Below, in pieces: positions 23,539 to 35,175 of a stretch of 48,235 nt of DNA. A program made the translations under genes and the position numbers. Numbering within the stretch: position 1 is the first letter of the stretch; every line of letters starts with the position of its first letter. Source of the DNA: Brachionus koreanus (lineage: Eukaryota > Rotifera > Eurotatoria > Ploima > Brachionidae); NCBI GenBank assembly GCA_016987375.1, contig PJRA01000048.1, forward strand, positions 2,046,375 to 2,094,609. Reading direction: 5' to 3'. A model generated the notes under the pieces. The model saw only the letters and a list, made by a program, of their open reading frames with translations. It did no database searches and was not told where the DNA came from.

Positions 23539-24984
23539 ATAATAATTTTCAAAATTTGAATTTTTTTTTCGATAAATTTTATTAATATTAACACGATTTA
23601 AATAAAATTTGATTAAAATTTAATGAAATATTTTCAAATTAAAAAAAAAACATAGAAATTAATTATAAATCTAATTTAAATTGTCCTAATATTTTCTTCA
23701 TTGAGAAAAATTGATTAGTTAAATAAGCTAAAAAAATATCTATTTTTGTTTTGATTTTTTTTATCTAATTTTTTAGAAGATCTTGCTATTTTTTTATCAA
23801 TAAAGATTTAAAATATTCAAAATCAAGGACAAATTAAGTAATCGGAATGATTAAAATGCCATTTAAATTTAATAATTTAGCTTACATTATAATTTGTGTA
23901 CATCACTTGCTAGCCCTCATTTGGTATTAAATGAAGGATTTTTTTAAATAAAATATAAAAGTAAATTTCTTTTAAAATCCCATTTCGAACTCAACAAGAT
24001 ATAATTTCAGAAGAAAAATTAAGGAATTAAAACGTGAAAAAATTCAACAAAAACTTAATTATCACGTTAAGCCTAATTACTAATGTCAACCAATTTTACC
24101 AAATTTAATATAAATAGCTTCAAAAAGAATTTAAAAAAAAAATTGAACTTTAACTTAAGAAAGCATGTTTATTTTAAATTTGAAAATTTAATGATTAATC
24201 TAAATCAAATATTTTATATGCACTTTAGAAGTTTATTAGTAGATAAAACGCATTTTGACATCTATGTCTTTTTTTTCTAAATTAATGTATTTGTTTTTAG
24301 AGAAAAGCATTTCTTTTCATAAGCTAAATAATTTTTTTTTATTACAGTTTATTTTATTTTTTAAAAGAAAAATTATTTTATCGAGATAAAACAACAAACC
24401 AAAACTTTGAAGTGTAAAATGACAGAAATATTTAATTTTTGTTATTATGCTTTAATTTAAAATTGAATAAATTCAAAAAATTTTCCTTTTTCATAAATAA
24501 ATTTATATATTGAATATAATCAAAATATAATTGAAAAAAAAAATTAATTTGTTTCTAGCGTTTTGTTCTTTTTTTTTGTGCATATCTATTAAAAGAAAAT
24601 TTTTGATCAACTTAAACTTCACATTCTATATTTAAGACACCATTTTGGGTGCATTTATTTGCAGGGAAAAACAGTAATTGCAAAATTTTTCAGAATAGAT
24701 CAAATAAAATTATTTTGGCGGTTAAGCTTAAATCAACAATAAAAAATATGGTTTTCAAATTTTAAATTTCAAAACTGTTTTCGAAAACGTTTTTGGCTTA
24801 AAACACATGTAAATAATTCATAAGAACTAAAATTATTATCTACAAACTTAAATAGTATTTTAAATATTATTACGAAATCGATTATAAAAATTATAAAAAC
24901 ATGCTTTTGCCCAATACTTTCCCATAGAACAAATATATAAATTTAAAACTGAATAAAGTATATCAAACATTTTTATAAATTAAA
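23539..24984. other. Spacer between trypsin copies 2 and 3
   Basis: 1.45 kb of AT-rich DNA with only chance frames, including a 65-codon one at 24083 that has a low-complexity composition and no family resemblance. Confidence 0.6.
24936..24942 (+). promoter_or_regulatory. TATA box of trypsin copy 3
   Basis: TATAAAT (extended to TATATAAAT from 24934) is 49 bp before the ATG, matching the spacing in copies 1 and 2. Confidence 0.6.
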
Positions 24985-25909
24985 ATGAGAGGAGTTGTTT
25001 TTCTAGCTTTTTTGGTTGCTTGTGCTTTTGCTCAAGATTCAACCACACTTAATCCATCAGGATGTGGTCGAAGAGTTTCAGAAATGAGAGGTAAAAGAGA
25101 TGCCGACAAAGTTGTTGGAGGACAAAAAGCTAATCCAGAAGATTGGGGTTGGCAAGTTGCTATGCTTTATAATGGAAGATTCATCTGCGGTGGTTCATTG
25201 ATCAACTCACAATGGGTTGTAACAGCTGCCCACTGTGTCTCATCTAACTTAAATCCAACAGCTTACTCATTCGACATTGGTATACATGATAGAAGCAACA
25301 AAGAATCTTGGTCTACATCGAGAAATGTCGTCAAAGTAATTATGCATCCAAGTTATTCATCTTCAACTTTCCAAAACGATATTGCCGTCATGAAATTGAG
25401 CGTATGACAAAATTAAATTATTTTGGAAAAAAAACTAAAATTCTTTAAGTCTCCAGTTACTTATTCAAGACAAATTGTTCCAGTATGTGTACCATCACCA
25501 AACAACGCCAATTTTGGAGGCTTTAGCAGGCAATTATTTTATTTATTTCATAACTTATTTTCTAATCTGTTTTTTTTTAATTAGTTGGGCCACTGGTTGG
25601 GGAACTTTGTATTCAGGAGGCTATACCTCAAGATATCTAATGGAGGTTCAAATGCCATTTTTGACTGATTCACGATGCAAACAAAAATATACCATTGTCA
25701 ATACAGCTGTTGCTGTATGCGCTGGTGAAACTGGTCAAGGAAAAGACACATGTCAAGGTGACTCTGGCGGTCCATTAGTTGTAAAAAATAACAACAGATG
25801 GGAATTGGCCGGTATTACTAGTTGGGGTTATGGTTGTGGTGATGGTGGTGTCTACACAAGAACTAGCTATTACTATAACTGGATTCAACAACAAATTTCT
25901 AACAATTAG
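24985..25909 (+). CDS. Secreted trypsin-like serine protease (copy 3, GC-AG intron)
   Basis: Exons 24985-25401, 25450-25529 and 25585-25909 encode 273 residues. The first intron (48 bp, phase 0) is shared with the paralogues. The second (55 bp, phase 2) is unique to this copy and begins GC rather than GT: AG|GCAATT to TTAATTAG. Removing it restores FSSWATGWG, which aligns exactly with FAGKSSWATGWG of copy 2; no GT nearby does so. Signal peptide at 1-16, propeptide with C27-G-R-R and a basic RGKR, activation at K42|VVGG, catalytic H83, D132, S226, specificity residue D220. Probably a gut protease, like its relatives. AATAAA at 25998. Confidence 0.93.
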
Positions 25910-26280
25910 ATTTTCTTCTATAAACTATTAATCAATTCAATTCCAAAAATATAGTTAATCATTTATAAATTTTTTTATTAATCATTAAAAGGATAAAAAT
26001 AAATATTTTTGCTAAAATTGAATATTTGAAAAAAAATGATAAAATTTTAAATTAATGAAATTAAATTTGATTTATACTAGCTTTACAAGCTAAAAAGATT
26101 CTTTTAATGAGTTGCTATTATTTTTTCGCTAAATCTAGATTGTTCAAACTATTCTACTTATTTTTTTATTTTGATCTATTTAAAAAGTTTTTGATGACTT
26201 AATTTAATGTTTTTTGCATTTAAATAATAACTAGAAAATGATTTAGTATTCCATTTTTTAAACTTTTTATTTTTTTGAAT

Positions 26281-27158
26281 ATGATAAAAAAATTTATACT
26301 TTTGATTATACTATTTAATGAAATTAGAGCTCAGAGTCAAAACGACACTAAAAATGTAAATTCTATTTTATGTGGGCAAAGGATAAAGAATGGAGAAAAG
26401 CTGCCCTATAAAATAGTAGGTGGGAATATAGCTGCTCCGGGAGATTGGGGATGGCAAGTAGCTATGCTTTTTAGTGGAAGATTTACATGTGGAGGATCTC
26501 TAATAAATTCCCAATGGGTTCTTACTGCGGCTCACTGTGTCTACGGGCGAAATTTTCCCACATTGTTCTCTTTTGCAATAGGCCTACACGATAGGTTTTT
26601 TCCAGAAAAATGGTCCGAAAAGCGAAAGGTTTCCAAAATAATCGTTCATCCTCTTTATGATCAATACATGCTTCAAAATGATATTGCATTAATCCAACTT
26701 GAAGTAGGAAAAAAAATTTTTTCTTAACAAAATTTAAATTCTAGCTTAATTTTGAGAGTCCAGTTAACTATTCTTCACAAATAGTGCCCATTTGTATATC
26801 TGATACAGCCGATATTTCAAACAAGCTTAGTTGGGCTACTGGCTGGGGCACCTTAAAATCAGGTGGATTTGTCTCTAGATATTTGAGAGAAGTTCAAATG
26901 CCGGTTTTGGATGACACTCAATGCCGTGAAAAATTCAAAATTGTTAACACAACGGTGGCAATTTGCTCTGGTCAAGAGGGTCAAAATAAAGACACTTGTC
27001 AAGGAGATTCTGGCGGTCCTTTGGTTGTATTCAATGACAATAGATGGCTTTTGATTGGTATTACTAGTTGGGGTTTTGGCTGTGGAGATGGGGGTGTATA
27101 TACCAGAGTTAGTTATTTTTTTGATTGGATTAGTCAAAGTCTACTGAATAGTGAATAA
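26281..27158 (+). CDS. Secreted trypsin-like serine protease (copy 4, divergent)
   Basis: Exons 26281-26703 and 26757-27158 with a 53-bp phase-0 intron encode 274 residues. Signal peptide about 1-18 (MIKKFILLIILFNEIRA), propeptide with C31-G-Q-R, activation K44|IVGG, catalytic H85, D134, S226 and specificity D220. The acceptor at 26755-26756 gives QLE|SPVNYS, aligning without gap to copy 3; an in-frame alternative acceptor 12 bp upstream would add LNFE. It is the most divergent copy, lacks the MRGVVF-type leader, and has no TATA box at the position shared by the others, so its expression may differ. The gene-model start is the ATG at 26281; the preceding in-frame codon is TTG. Confidence 0.93.
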
Positions 27159-30100
27159 AATTATAAAATAAGAATTTATTTTAATCCTTCTGGGCAGATA
27201 ACTATTATTTTAAAAAGATTAAAAATTCATCTTGTTCAAAATTTAAAAATATTTAAAATATTTAAACAGTGGTTCAAACTTAATTTTTAGATGATGTAGC
27301 ATGGTGACATGGTCAGACTATAAATATTTTATTTTAAGTTAAGTTGTTTTTTCTAAAATTATTATAAATTATGTTATTATCACACTTGGCCTGTATTACA
27401 ATATTTTAACACTAGAAGCACCAAGCATTTTTTCAGGTTTTTTTAAATCATAAATATTTTATAAAAAAACTTAAATAATTTAATAAAGTAATATCATTTT
27501 TTAAAGAAAATTTAAAAATCTTCATAATTCAAAAAAGATATATTTATTTGAAAAATCCATTCAAAAGATATGAGGATTTAAAAATTTTTCAAAAAATTGT
27601 CATGGTGCTTCTAGTGTTAAAATAATGATTCTAATGCTTAATTATTTCTTGATTAAAAATCAATTAATGTTGATAATGGAACAAGAATATTTGAACAAAA
27701 TTAAAATTTAATTAGTTGAAATAATGTTAATAATTAAAATTAGATTTAATTTTATGAATTTAAAAAAATCTTTTTTAAATTTTTTAATACTGACCCAGTA
27801 TATGAAAATTCTTTAAAAAAACTGACAAATATTCTAAAAAAATTATAAATTTTATTTTTCGTTTTTTTTTTAATAAATAATTCTTAAAAATTATTTGGTT
27901 TTCTGGGATAAATAATAAGGGTTAAATTAAAAATTTATTTTATGGTTTTATTTTTAGAATTTCTACCCAAATTGCCTCATATCTTGTGAGAAATTTAGTC
28001 TGCTTAGAAAAATTAGCAAAAAGTCTTAGAACCTATGCTTAAATTTCATGGGAAATTTGTTATCAATTAAATATTTTTTTCAATTTTCTTCAACCTTGTA
28101 GTCAATCTGAATATAAAATATAAAAAGTTAATTATTTTTTACCTAATCAATATTCTAAATAAATAAGCCAAAATAAGTTATTTTTAGATTCATTACCGAC
28201 TCAAGTTCCTTTTTTATGCATAAGATTTTTTTTGATTTGCTTTAATTTTTTAATTATTAACACTTGTGTAAAAATATTAACAAAAAGTAAGTTAGATTAT
28301 ACAAAGATATTATTTTTTAAGGCAAGTATATTGAACTAACTGATCATGCACTTATTTATTAAGAATTTTAGACTAAAGAAAAAGAAAAATTCAAAACAAT
28401 TAAGATTTGAACCGTAGCTTTTAAATATGATGTACAATTTTTTAGCATATAAAGAACAAAAATTTCAAAACAGAATGTTTCATTTTATTCCAAGTTCTTC
28501 CAGACTATTTACACACCTAAATTCTGCTACACCAGTGCTGTAAACATCGATCAACCCTTTTCGATTATTTTTTTATCATATTTCATAATTTTGCTATTTT
28601 TATCTACTATCTACAAAATATTTTTATAAACTATTTTCATATGTTTTTTATATTCACAAAAAATTTATAATTTTATTTTTCTTTCATTAAAATTCATTAT
28701 TTGAATGTCGCTCATTTATTTGAAAATTTTTTCTCTTAAGATCAAATTTCAAAACTAAAGAGCAGAAAAATAAATTATTGCAAAAAAGCTTAGAAAAAAA
28801 TTTTCAGAAGAACTCGAATTTTATTCAACTTAATTAAAGAGCTCTGTTAATTTTTAGCTAAAAAACATTCTAATCAACATAAGTTGCAATTTTAATTAAA
28901 ATATTATTGAAAGGTCGATAAAATTAAACTTTTAATTCTTTTTTTATTTTGAAAACTTTTAAAAATAAAATAAAAGCATTTTCGAATTTTTTAATTCGAG
29001 ATTAAAAATTAAAATGATTACTTAAACCCCTTTAATTTTAAAAAAATTGAAAATTATTTTGTTCTTTTCTATTTTGGGCAAAGAATTATTCTCCAAAAGT
29101 TTTAAGACCTCTTGATCATAAAAAAAATTAAATATATTCTTACTTAGGAAAGAAATTAAGAATTTATTAATTAAAATTTTTAAATATTTAGCATTTAGCA
29201 TAAAATAAATTTTAAGAACCTTTTTGTTAAAAATTTCCAATCAAAAGGTTAAAAATGATCATTTGCTTTTTCTAAAAAATTTGATCAAAATTTTGTCATT
29301 GAAATTTTGACTATTTTTATAATTTTAAAATTTTTTTTATCTTCACTTTAAATAAATTAGGGGTAAAAGCCAAATTTTGAAAAATAAAATTTCAAATTTT
29401 TGATTATTTAGTGAAAATAAAAATCCTATGAATTAATTAAAATTGGTGCATTTACACTAAACAATCACTCAATAATCAAAATTATTATTTATAGCTCAAA
29501 AAACTTCAAATATGATTAGATAACTTAAAAATATAAAATAAATTAATTCTATTTTTGTTCTCAAGTCTTTTTTTTAATTAGGCTCAAACATGCCGGGAAA
29601 ATTTCAAAAATAAATATTTTTATGTTGACAATTGATGTTTCTCAGAATTGTTTTTTTTTTTTATTTTTGATTCATTTATTTGCAATAAATATTATAACGT
29701 TTTTCATGATAATTTAGAACATAATTTTTGAAAACTTAAGAGCAACTTTAATTCTAAAAAATTGTTTAGATTAGGCTTTTTGAATAGACTATTTGTATTA
29801 TTTACACAAATGAAAATGCGCTTAGTTTCTTATTAAAAAGCACGAATACTTAAATCACGCACAGTTTTATAAGTACTAAATATTTAGTCTTAAAAGATTA
29901 AAAAAAAACTTCTTATCTCTTTTGCTTAAAACTCATTTACTGTTTCAAAAATTAGGCTTTAATCTATCAGAGCTTTACAAAGGAGGTTCCCATCAAAATT
30001 GAGTAGTTAATTTTTGACTGAAGCCTTTATGAGCCTGCTAAGAAATTATTAAATATTTCAAGTCAAATTTTTATCTTCTAATCTAAATGAAATGAGATTT

Positions 30101-30755
30101 TATTTTCAAATATATCTGTTTTTTACTTGAGTTTTTCATCAGACTTTTTGAAATTTCATTATGGTATTCATAAGCAAATTTTTTGCTGGTTTTAAATAAA
30201 ATTTTCCTAATTGAATAGCTATCAGGTAGCTCTATTTTAGATTAAGCTTACATTAGTATTTATGTCATCATACAACGATCATTTGAAGATCTGGCACTTG
30301 AAAATTTACAGCTTTAGTCAGTTAAATATTTTTGCATGTTAATATTTTCAAAAAAGCATTTTTTTTAAGTATAAAATCAACTTTTTTGATAGAAGGAAGT
30401 AGTTAAAATACCATTTTTACCTTAGCTAGCTTTAAGCAAACTATTTGATTGTATTTAAACTAGAATTAATTTAAAATAGAATTTAAAATAAAAATGCATA
30501 GAAAGTCAGAATTGAGAACCAAAATTTTGATGGTAACTTCTCTTGTTTTCAGTTAATTAATTTTTGAAATTTTTATTCTATAAATTTTCAGTCATAATCC
30601 ATTAATACTCTAAAATTAAAGTAATTAATTCAATATAATTAGAATATCTTCAATTATCGATTAGTTCATATTTTAAAATAAGGTGAATTTCATTCTTTTT
30701 TGTTAAACAATTAGACTAAGTAATTTTTTTGAATTTTTGTTTTATTTATTTAGAA
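27159..30755. other. Intergenic stretch, trypsin copy 4 to globin
   Basis: 3.6 kb of very AT-rich DNA. It contains the TTAA-type MITE at 27410 and otherwise only chance frames, such as 72 codons at 29022-29240 on the minus strand with low-complexity Lys/Ile/Phe content. A CAGTGCTGTAAAC end-like motif at about 28533 has no visible partner. Confidence 0.55.
27410..27616. mobile_element. TTAA-type (piggyBac-like) MITE, family A
   Basis: A 207-bp element with perfect 14-bp terminal inverted repeats, CACTAGAAGCACCA, extended imperfectly to 16. TTAA stands directly outside both ends (27406-27409, 27617-27620). TTAA duplication and CAC/CCC-starting ends are features of piggyBac-type elements. The interior is AT-rich and non-coding. 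Confidence 0.82.
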
Positions 30756-32354
30756 ATGGGAAGCAATCTAAGCTCGAAAAATATAGAAAACGTGGCGTTC
30801 AATAGATATGAAATACAGATTATTCGAGAAACATGGGCTAAAATGATAAAAAACGGTTTGCCTGAACTCGGACTAGGTCTTATGACACGGTAATCTTTTA
30901 CATGCCTTCTTTGAATTTTAGAGAAGATATTGGATTTCAGAAAAATTTAAGAATAAGTTATATATCAAATGTCAATCTTTTGCATTTTATTTATGTACGA
31001 TTATTTTAATTTTCTATTTAAAGCTTTTTTAAAAATTTTTAAATTTTTTTTATCTAATTAAAAGTTCATTATAATTAAGAATAAAAATCTTTTTTTAAAA
31101 ATATAAATTATAAATTAATCATTAGCATTTAATCAGTTTCTATTAAAAAAAAATCCAAAACCTTTGTTGAAGAAAAATCAATTATAAATTTTTTAGTTTT
31201 TTTAACTTTAAATCCGGAAAATACAAACTATTCACATAAATATAAAATTTATTTGAAACTTTTTATGTAATTATTTTTTATATTAACATTTTACTGCATT
31301 TAGCAGCAACTATCCATTCCTTAGATTTGATATTTAAGTTTACCATGTAATTTTTGTTTTGTCTCAAGCTTTGACTTTGCTGAGAGGTTAAAAATCGAAC
31401 ATTATTTTTGATTATGTTGATGGGGGACTAAAAGTTGCGATAACGCAAATATAGCATGTGTATAGAGGCAGCCGATTTTAACATGGAATTAATACTCCTT
31501 AACATGCAGTAAATCCTAATATTAAAAATAAGAGCATGCAACATCTTGCAAGGGTGTACAGTATATTTTATTGATTCAAGGGCATTAAAAATCTAACAAA
31601 TATTAATGGTGTTCATCTTCTTTTAAATGATTAGAAAGAAAATATTGATTATCTTCTTTTTTTTAAATGTTTAAAATTAATCAATTAGATAATTTATTTC
31701 AAAGTTTTTACACTGTTAAATATGAAAAAAGATTTTTTTTTTCCAATTTCAAATAAACTAGTCAACAAAAATAATCTAAAAATTGCCTAAGGTTGTCAAA
31801 TTTACTTAAAAAAATATAAATTAATGACTTGCGGGATTATGAATCAATTTAGTTTCTAATTAGCTTTTTATTTTAAAGGATTTTAATAGAACATAAAGAA
31901 ATGAAATCTATGTGGCGCAAACAAAATCCAATTAAAAATGAATGCTGCCTGATGAAAAATTATTGCAACGAGTTCACGAACCCAAATCATCTAATAAAAG
32001 CTCATGGTGAAAAAGTTTTCAACACGATTAGAATTGCAGTAAACACACTTGATGATTTATCAAGTTTGTACCAATTTTTGAATCAAATGGGATATGATCA
32101 CTATCAGTATGGAACTAGAGATAAACATTTTGAAGTATTTATGAAATAAAGGATGATTCAAAAGAAAAACTTTGACTATTTTATCTTAAAAGATAATGGG
32201 AGAATCACTAATAAGCACTCTAAGTGACGCTTTAAAAGAGCAATGGACTGAAAAAACAAAAAAAACTTGGATTAAATTGTTTCAGATAATTGAATATCAA
32301 ATGAAGAGTGGCATGGAAAAAGCTCAAAAAGAAAAAAAAATAAGTCTAAGCTAA
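30756..32354 (+). CDS. N-myristoylated globin (globin-X-like)
   Basis: Exons 30756-30889, 31879-32134 and 32193-32354 encode 183 residues. The N-terminus MGSNLSS fits an N-myristoylation signal (Gly2, Ser6), suggesting a membrane-bound globin. W27 lies in helix A. The distal histidine E7 is H87 (KAHGEKVF) and the proximal F8 is H119 (MGYDHYQYG), 32 residues apart as in cytoglobin. The introns are phase 2 after LMTR and phase 0 before IMGESL, matching the ancestral globin sites B12.2 and G7.0. The CD region is about seven residues longer than usual, has C67, C68 and C74, and no obvious Phe at CD1. Membrane globins of this type are thought to act in redox or nitrite chemistry rather than oxygen transport. 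AATAAA at 32400. Intron 1 (989 bp) carries a repeat. Confidence 0.88.
31370..31575 (+). repeat. Dispersed repeat, probable LINE 3' end (copy 2)
   Basis: It shares CCGATTTTAACATG, a diverged middle, and terminal TTTTATTGAT in the same order and orientation with 19054-19266, which follows a reverse-transcriptase fragment. Probably a 3' fragment of the same LINE family, sitting in globin intron 1. Confidence 0.6.
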
Positions 32355-33118
32355 ATATTTGAACTAGTAATTATTTTTGTAAAAAAATCTTAATAATTAA
32401 ATAAATTGATTTATATTATTTTTTTTAATTTTCTTGTTATTTTCATAATTTTTCAAGAATTTATCTAAATTGATGTTGGGCACCGTCAGTGAGCGATGGA
32501 CATGTACGAAAATAAAACCTCAAATAAGAAAACAAGATAGATAAAAAATTGTGATAAATAAGTGTAGTTAAAAAAATTATCATCCCATAAATTTAGATAA
32601 TGAAAAAGACCTCATAGTCATCAAGACGGCCAACACGAAATTTTAGCGGTTCTTTGACCATGTTGCAAAAAATTAATTTAATAAATTATACATTGGTTCA
32701 GATTTTAAAGATTCTAAGTGATGTCTATTTAAAAATTTAATTTTTTTTTGTTAATTAAGCTTTAGAAGGCTAAATAAAAAAGATTTCGAGACAAATTTAT
32801 TTTTTCTTTATTTTGTGCGCAAAATGAAATTTTACAGGCTAAAAATTAAAAGTTTCTCCTAAAAGAACACAAATTTATAGTTAAAAATGCAAAAAACTAC
32901 AATAATATGAGCAAATTCATGAAATTTATTTACTTAGATATTTGTAAATATAAAATCGTCTGTAGAAATTAAGTTATGTTATGCAAAATAGGAATGATTT
33001 TGAGATAATTCATTTAGTAGGGGATAAATTGTTTCAAAAAAGAATAATTAATTATTTTAACTTAATAAATAAAAAATTGATTTAACACAATTTATTTTTT
33101 TCATTAATTTTTAATGAT
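32355..33118. other. Spacer, globin / secreted protein (convergent)
   Basis: AT-rich with a slightly GC-richer patch at 32465-32665. There the minus strand gives a short open segment from 32661 (MVKEPLKFRVGRLDDYE) that I cannot assign to a family or extend with confidence. Confidence 0.5.
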
Positions 33119-33954
33119 TTACAAACAATTTTCAAGTTGTAGTACAAATTGCTTAGCTGATTTGGCAGAGGCATTTGGAACTTTTTTGTTACCTTCACAA
33201 TACACTCTGAAAAATTTATTTAATCTATGATCTACATAAATACCATCACATTTATACTCATCATTAAGACAATTTTCTAAAAGTTCACAATTGTTTAAAT
33301 TTTCTTCTTTTCGAATTTCGTTTAAATAACAAAAATCCAAGTCTGGTTTTGAAAAAGACACCTTGCAATGATTTGTTTGATTACAATTACAAGTAGATGA
33401 CTCGTAGTGGTATGAAACAAAATTTTTTGTCTGAAAATTATCTTCTGAATTTTTTAACTCGCTATCAATGCTGTCACATGATAGAACTTCCAATTCAAGT
33501 TCCGAACCAATATCAAGATCTGGTCTGGCAGAATGGGCAGTTTTAAAATTTGAGAATGAGTTAAGTAGCTTGTTCATCATAATGCTGTGCATTGAATTGT
33601 ATGGACTGAATACAAACGGATCTTGGAACATCGGATGAAAAGAAAAAGGTGACTGAAAATTATTGAAAAATGGATTTGAAAATCTATCTTCGTGATAAAT
33701 TGGATCCATTGGTGACATAAAAATGGGTTCCTGGTAAATAATCAAATAATCTGACTGTGGATAATCATGTGGCATCATTTCTTCAATGTCTCTTTCTTCA
33801 TAGTCTGAATTTTGATCAGCTTTTAATGTTTTTAGAAATTTAGTCTCAGCTTTTCAGTTAAATTAAATATTGAACTAATTAAATTTATTTTAAAAAACAT
33901 ACCATTGAGAGCTAAAATAAAAAAAACAACTAGGCTAATGAATAAAAATTGCAT
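33119..33954 (-). CDS. Novel secreted Cys-containing protein
   Basis: Exons 33954-33903 and 33849-33119, with a 53-bp phase-1 intron, encode 260 residues; the joined length is a multiple of three. Exon 1 is essentially a signal peptide (MQFLFISLVVFFILALN), the main reason for accepting the splice. The mature protein starts with an acidic/polar stretch, then a Phe/Pro/Met-rich region (about 55-110) with repeated NPFF and SPF-like words, then a C-terminal half with 12 cysteines (for example CNCNQTNHC, ENCLNDEYKC). The last 50 residues look like a compact domain ending in LENCL. No known family was recognised. It is probably extracellular, perhaps a matrix or secreted effector protein, but that is only inferred from the signal and cysteines. 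Confidence 0.75.
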
Positions 33955-34389
33955 TTTTGACTTTTATTTAAAATGAATATTTTGAATTCAAATGAATCCT
34001 TTTTATATTGATTTTTGAATCAAATTTCAAACATATGGTTAGTATATGATTGTTAAGATGAAAACTCATTCAAAAATCAAAAGTCTTTTTTTTTCAGCGG
34101 TACAGACATTATTTTTTTTAATGTTCTAAATAATACTTGAATATATTCTAAATTTAAATTTTCTATTTTCTAATAAAAAAAAAGTTAACTAACAACTTTC
34201 TTTTGCATTGTTGTTTTATATATTTATCTAAAAGTTTTTTATTTTATTTTATTTTCCAAAAATCAAAACCGTAAATTAAAACAGATTTGTTTTTATTCTG
34301 CTAATAGTTCTATTTAAAAAATCTCTTCATTTAAAATTCGTTTAGATTTAAAAATATATAGAAGTTTCCATTCTTTATTAAGAAATTTA
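33955..34389. other. Upstream flank of the secreted-protein gene
   Basis: AT-rich sequence without recognised features. Confidence 0.5.
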
Positions 34390-34560
34390 TTCAAAAATAG
34401 TAATAGTAGTAAAAAAAATACTGCGACTCTATCGGTAAAGCTTTTTTGAAGCTATGGTAGTTAATTGGACTGTTTTCTGAGCCATTTGTCTAATTTATTT
34501 TTGAAATTGTTTATTGATACAGAATTAAAAATGAGCTGAAGCATTAATGTATGAGGTTTT
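34390..34560 (-). mobile_element. LINE 3'-end fragment, minus strand
   Basis: On the minus strand, SVSINNFKNKLDKWLRKQSN followed by a stop resembles the C-terminus of LINE proteins. It is followed by a TACTACTATTACTATT tail (34397-34412). The fragment after the gap at 35775 has the matching NQFKNRLDN and an ATT-repeat tail, so the two are probably the same family. Confidence 0.55.
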
Positions 34561-35175
34561 GGTGAAAAATAAAAATCAAATTTTCAAAAAATGTATTTGA
34601 TCAAGCGTTAGAAATTGATTCTAAAAGAAAATTAGAAAAATGATTATTTATTTTGGATTTTTGTGAAAAAACCACAAATATTAATGCTACTATAAAACTA
34701 AAAACTTGATTTTAATGCAGACCAAAGCTTCAAAACATATCTTTAGAGCATATTTTTATAAGAATGTTTTAACATAGAAGAGATGGTGTTTATCGCATAC
34801 ATGAAAGTTGTGTTTTGGCTTATAATGCTGCAATATCGAACAAGCGATTACAGTATTAAAGTAATAATTGAAAAATCATGGAAAAAAAAGAATTGTAAAA
34901 ATTCTGAAAAAAATGAAAGAAATATTTTTATGATTCAAATGTTGTATTAATCAAATTGATTTGATTATTTTTTTAAAATAATTAATTAAGCGTTTTTTGA
35001 AATAACTTTTGAAAATCGGACTGAATTAGTGTTAATAGGTTGATCCAGTTTAATTTTTTTAAATCGGTTGTAACAGTTTAAACTCAAATAATTTAAATAG
35101 TTTTAAATTTTAGAAAAATAAAGGTTATTTTATACTTGATTAATGTTGTTTAAGTTTTTATAAATTTTTATCATT

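Noticed and set aside
24083..24280. 65-codon frame between trypsins
   Set aside because: Asn/Lys/Phe-rich, typical of chance frames in AT-rich DNA; no splice partners.
26743..26756. Upstream acceptor for exon 2 of trypsin copy 4 (adds LNFE)
   Set aside because: Both acceptors are in frame, but the downstream one gives the gap-free alignment with the other copies and an identical 402-bp exon.
29022..29240. 72-codon minus-strand frame
   Set aside because: Low-complexity Lys/Ile/Phe/Leu content and no similarity recognised.
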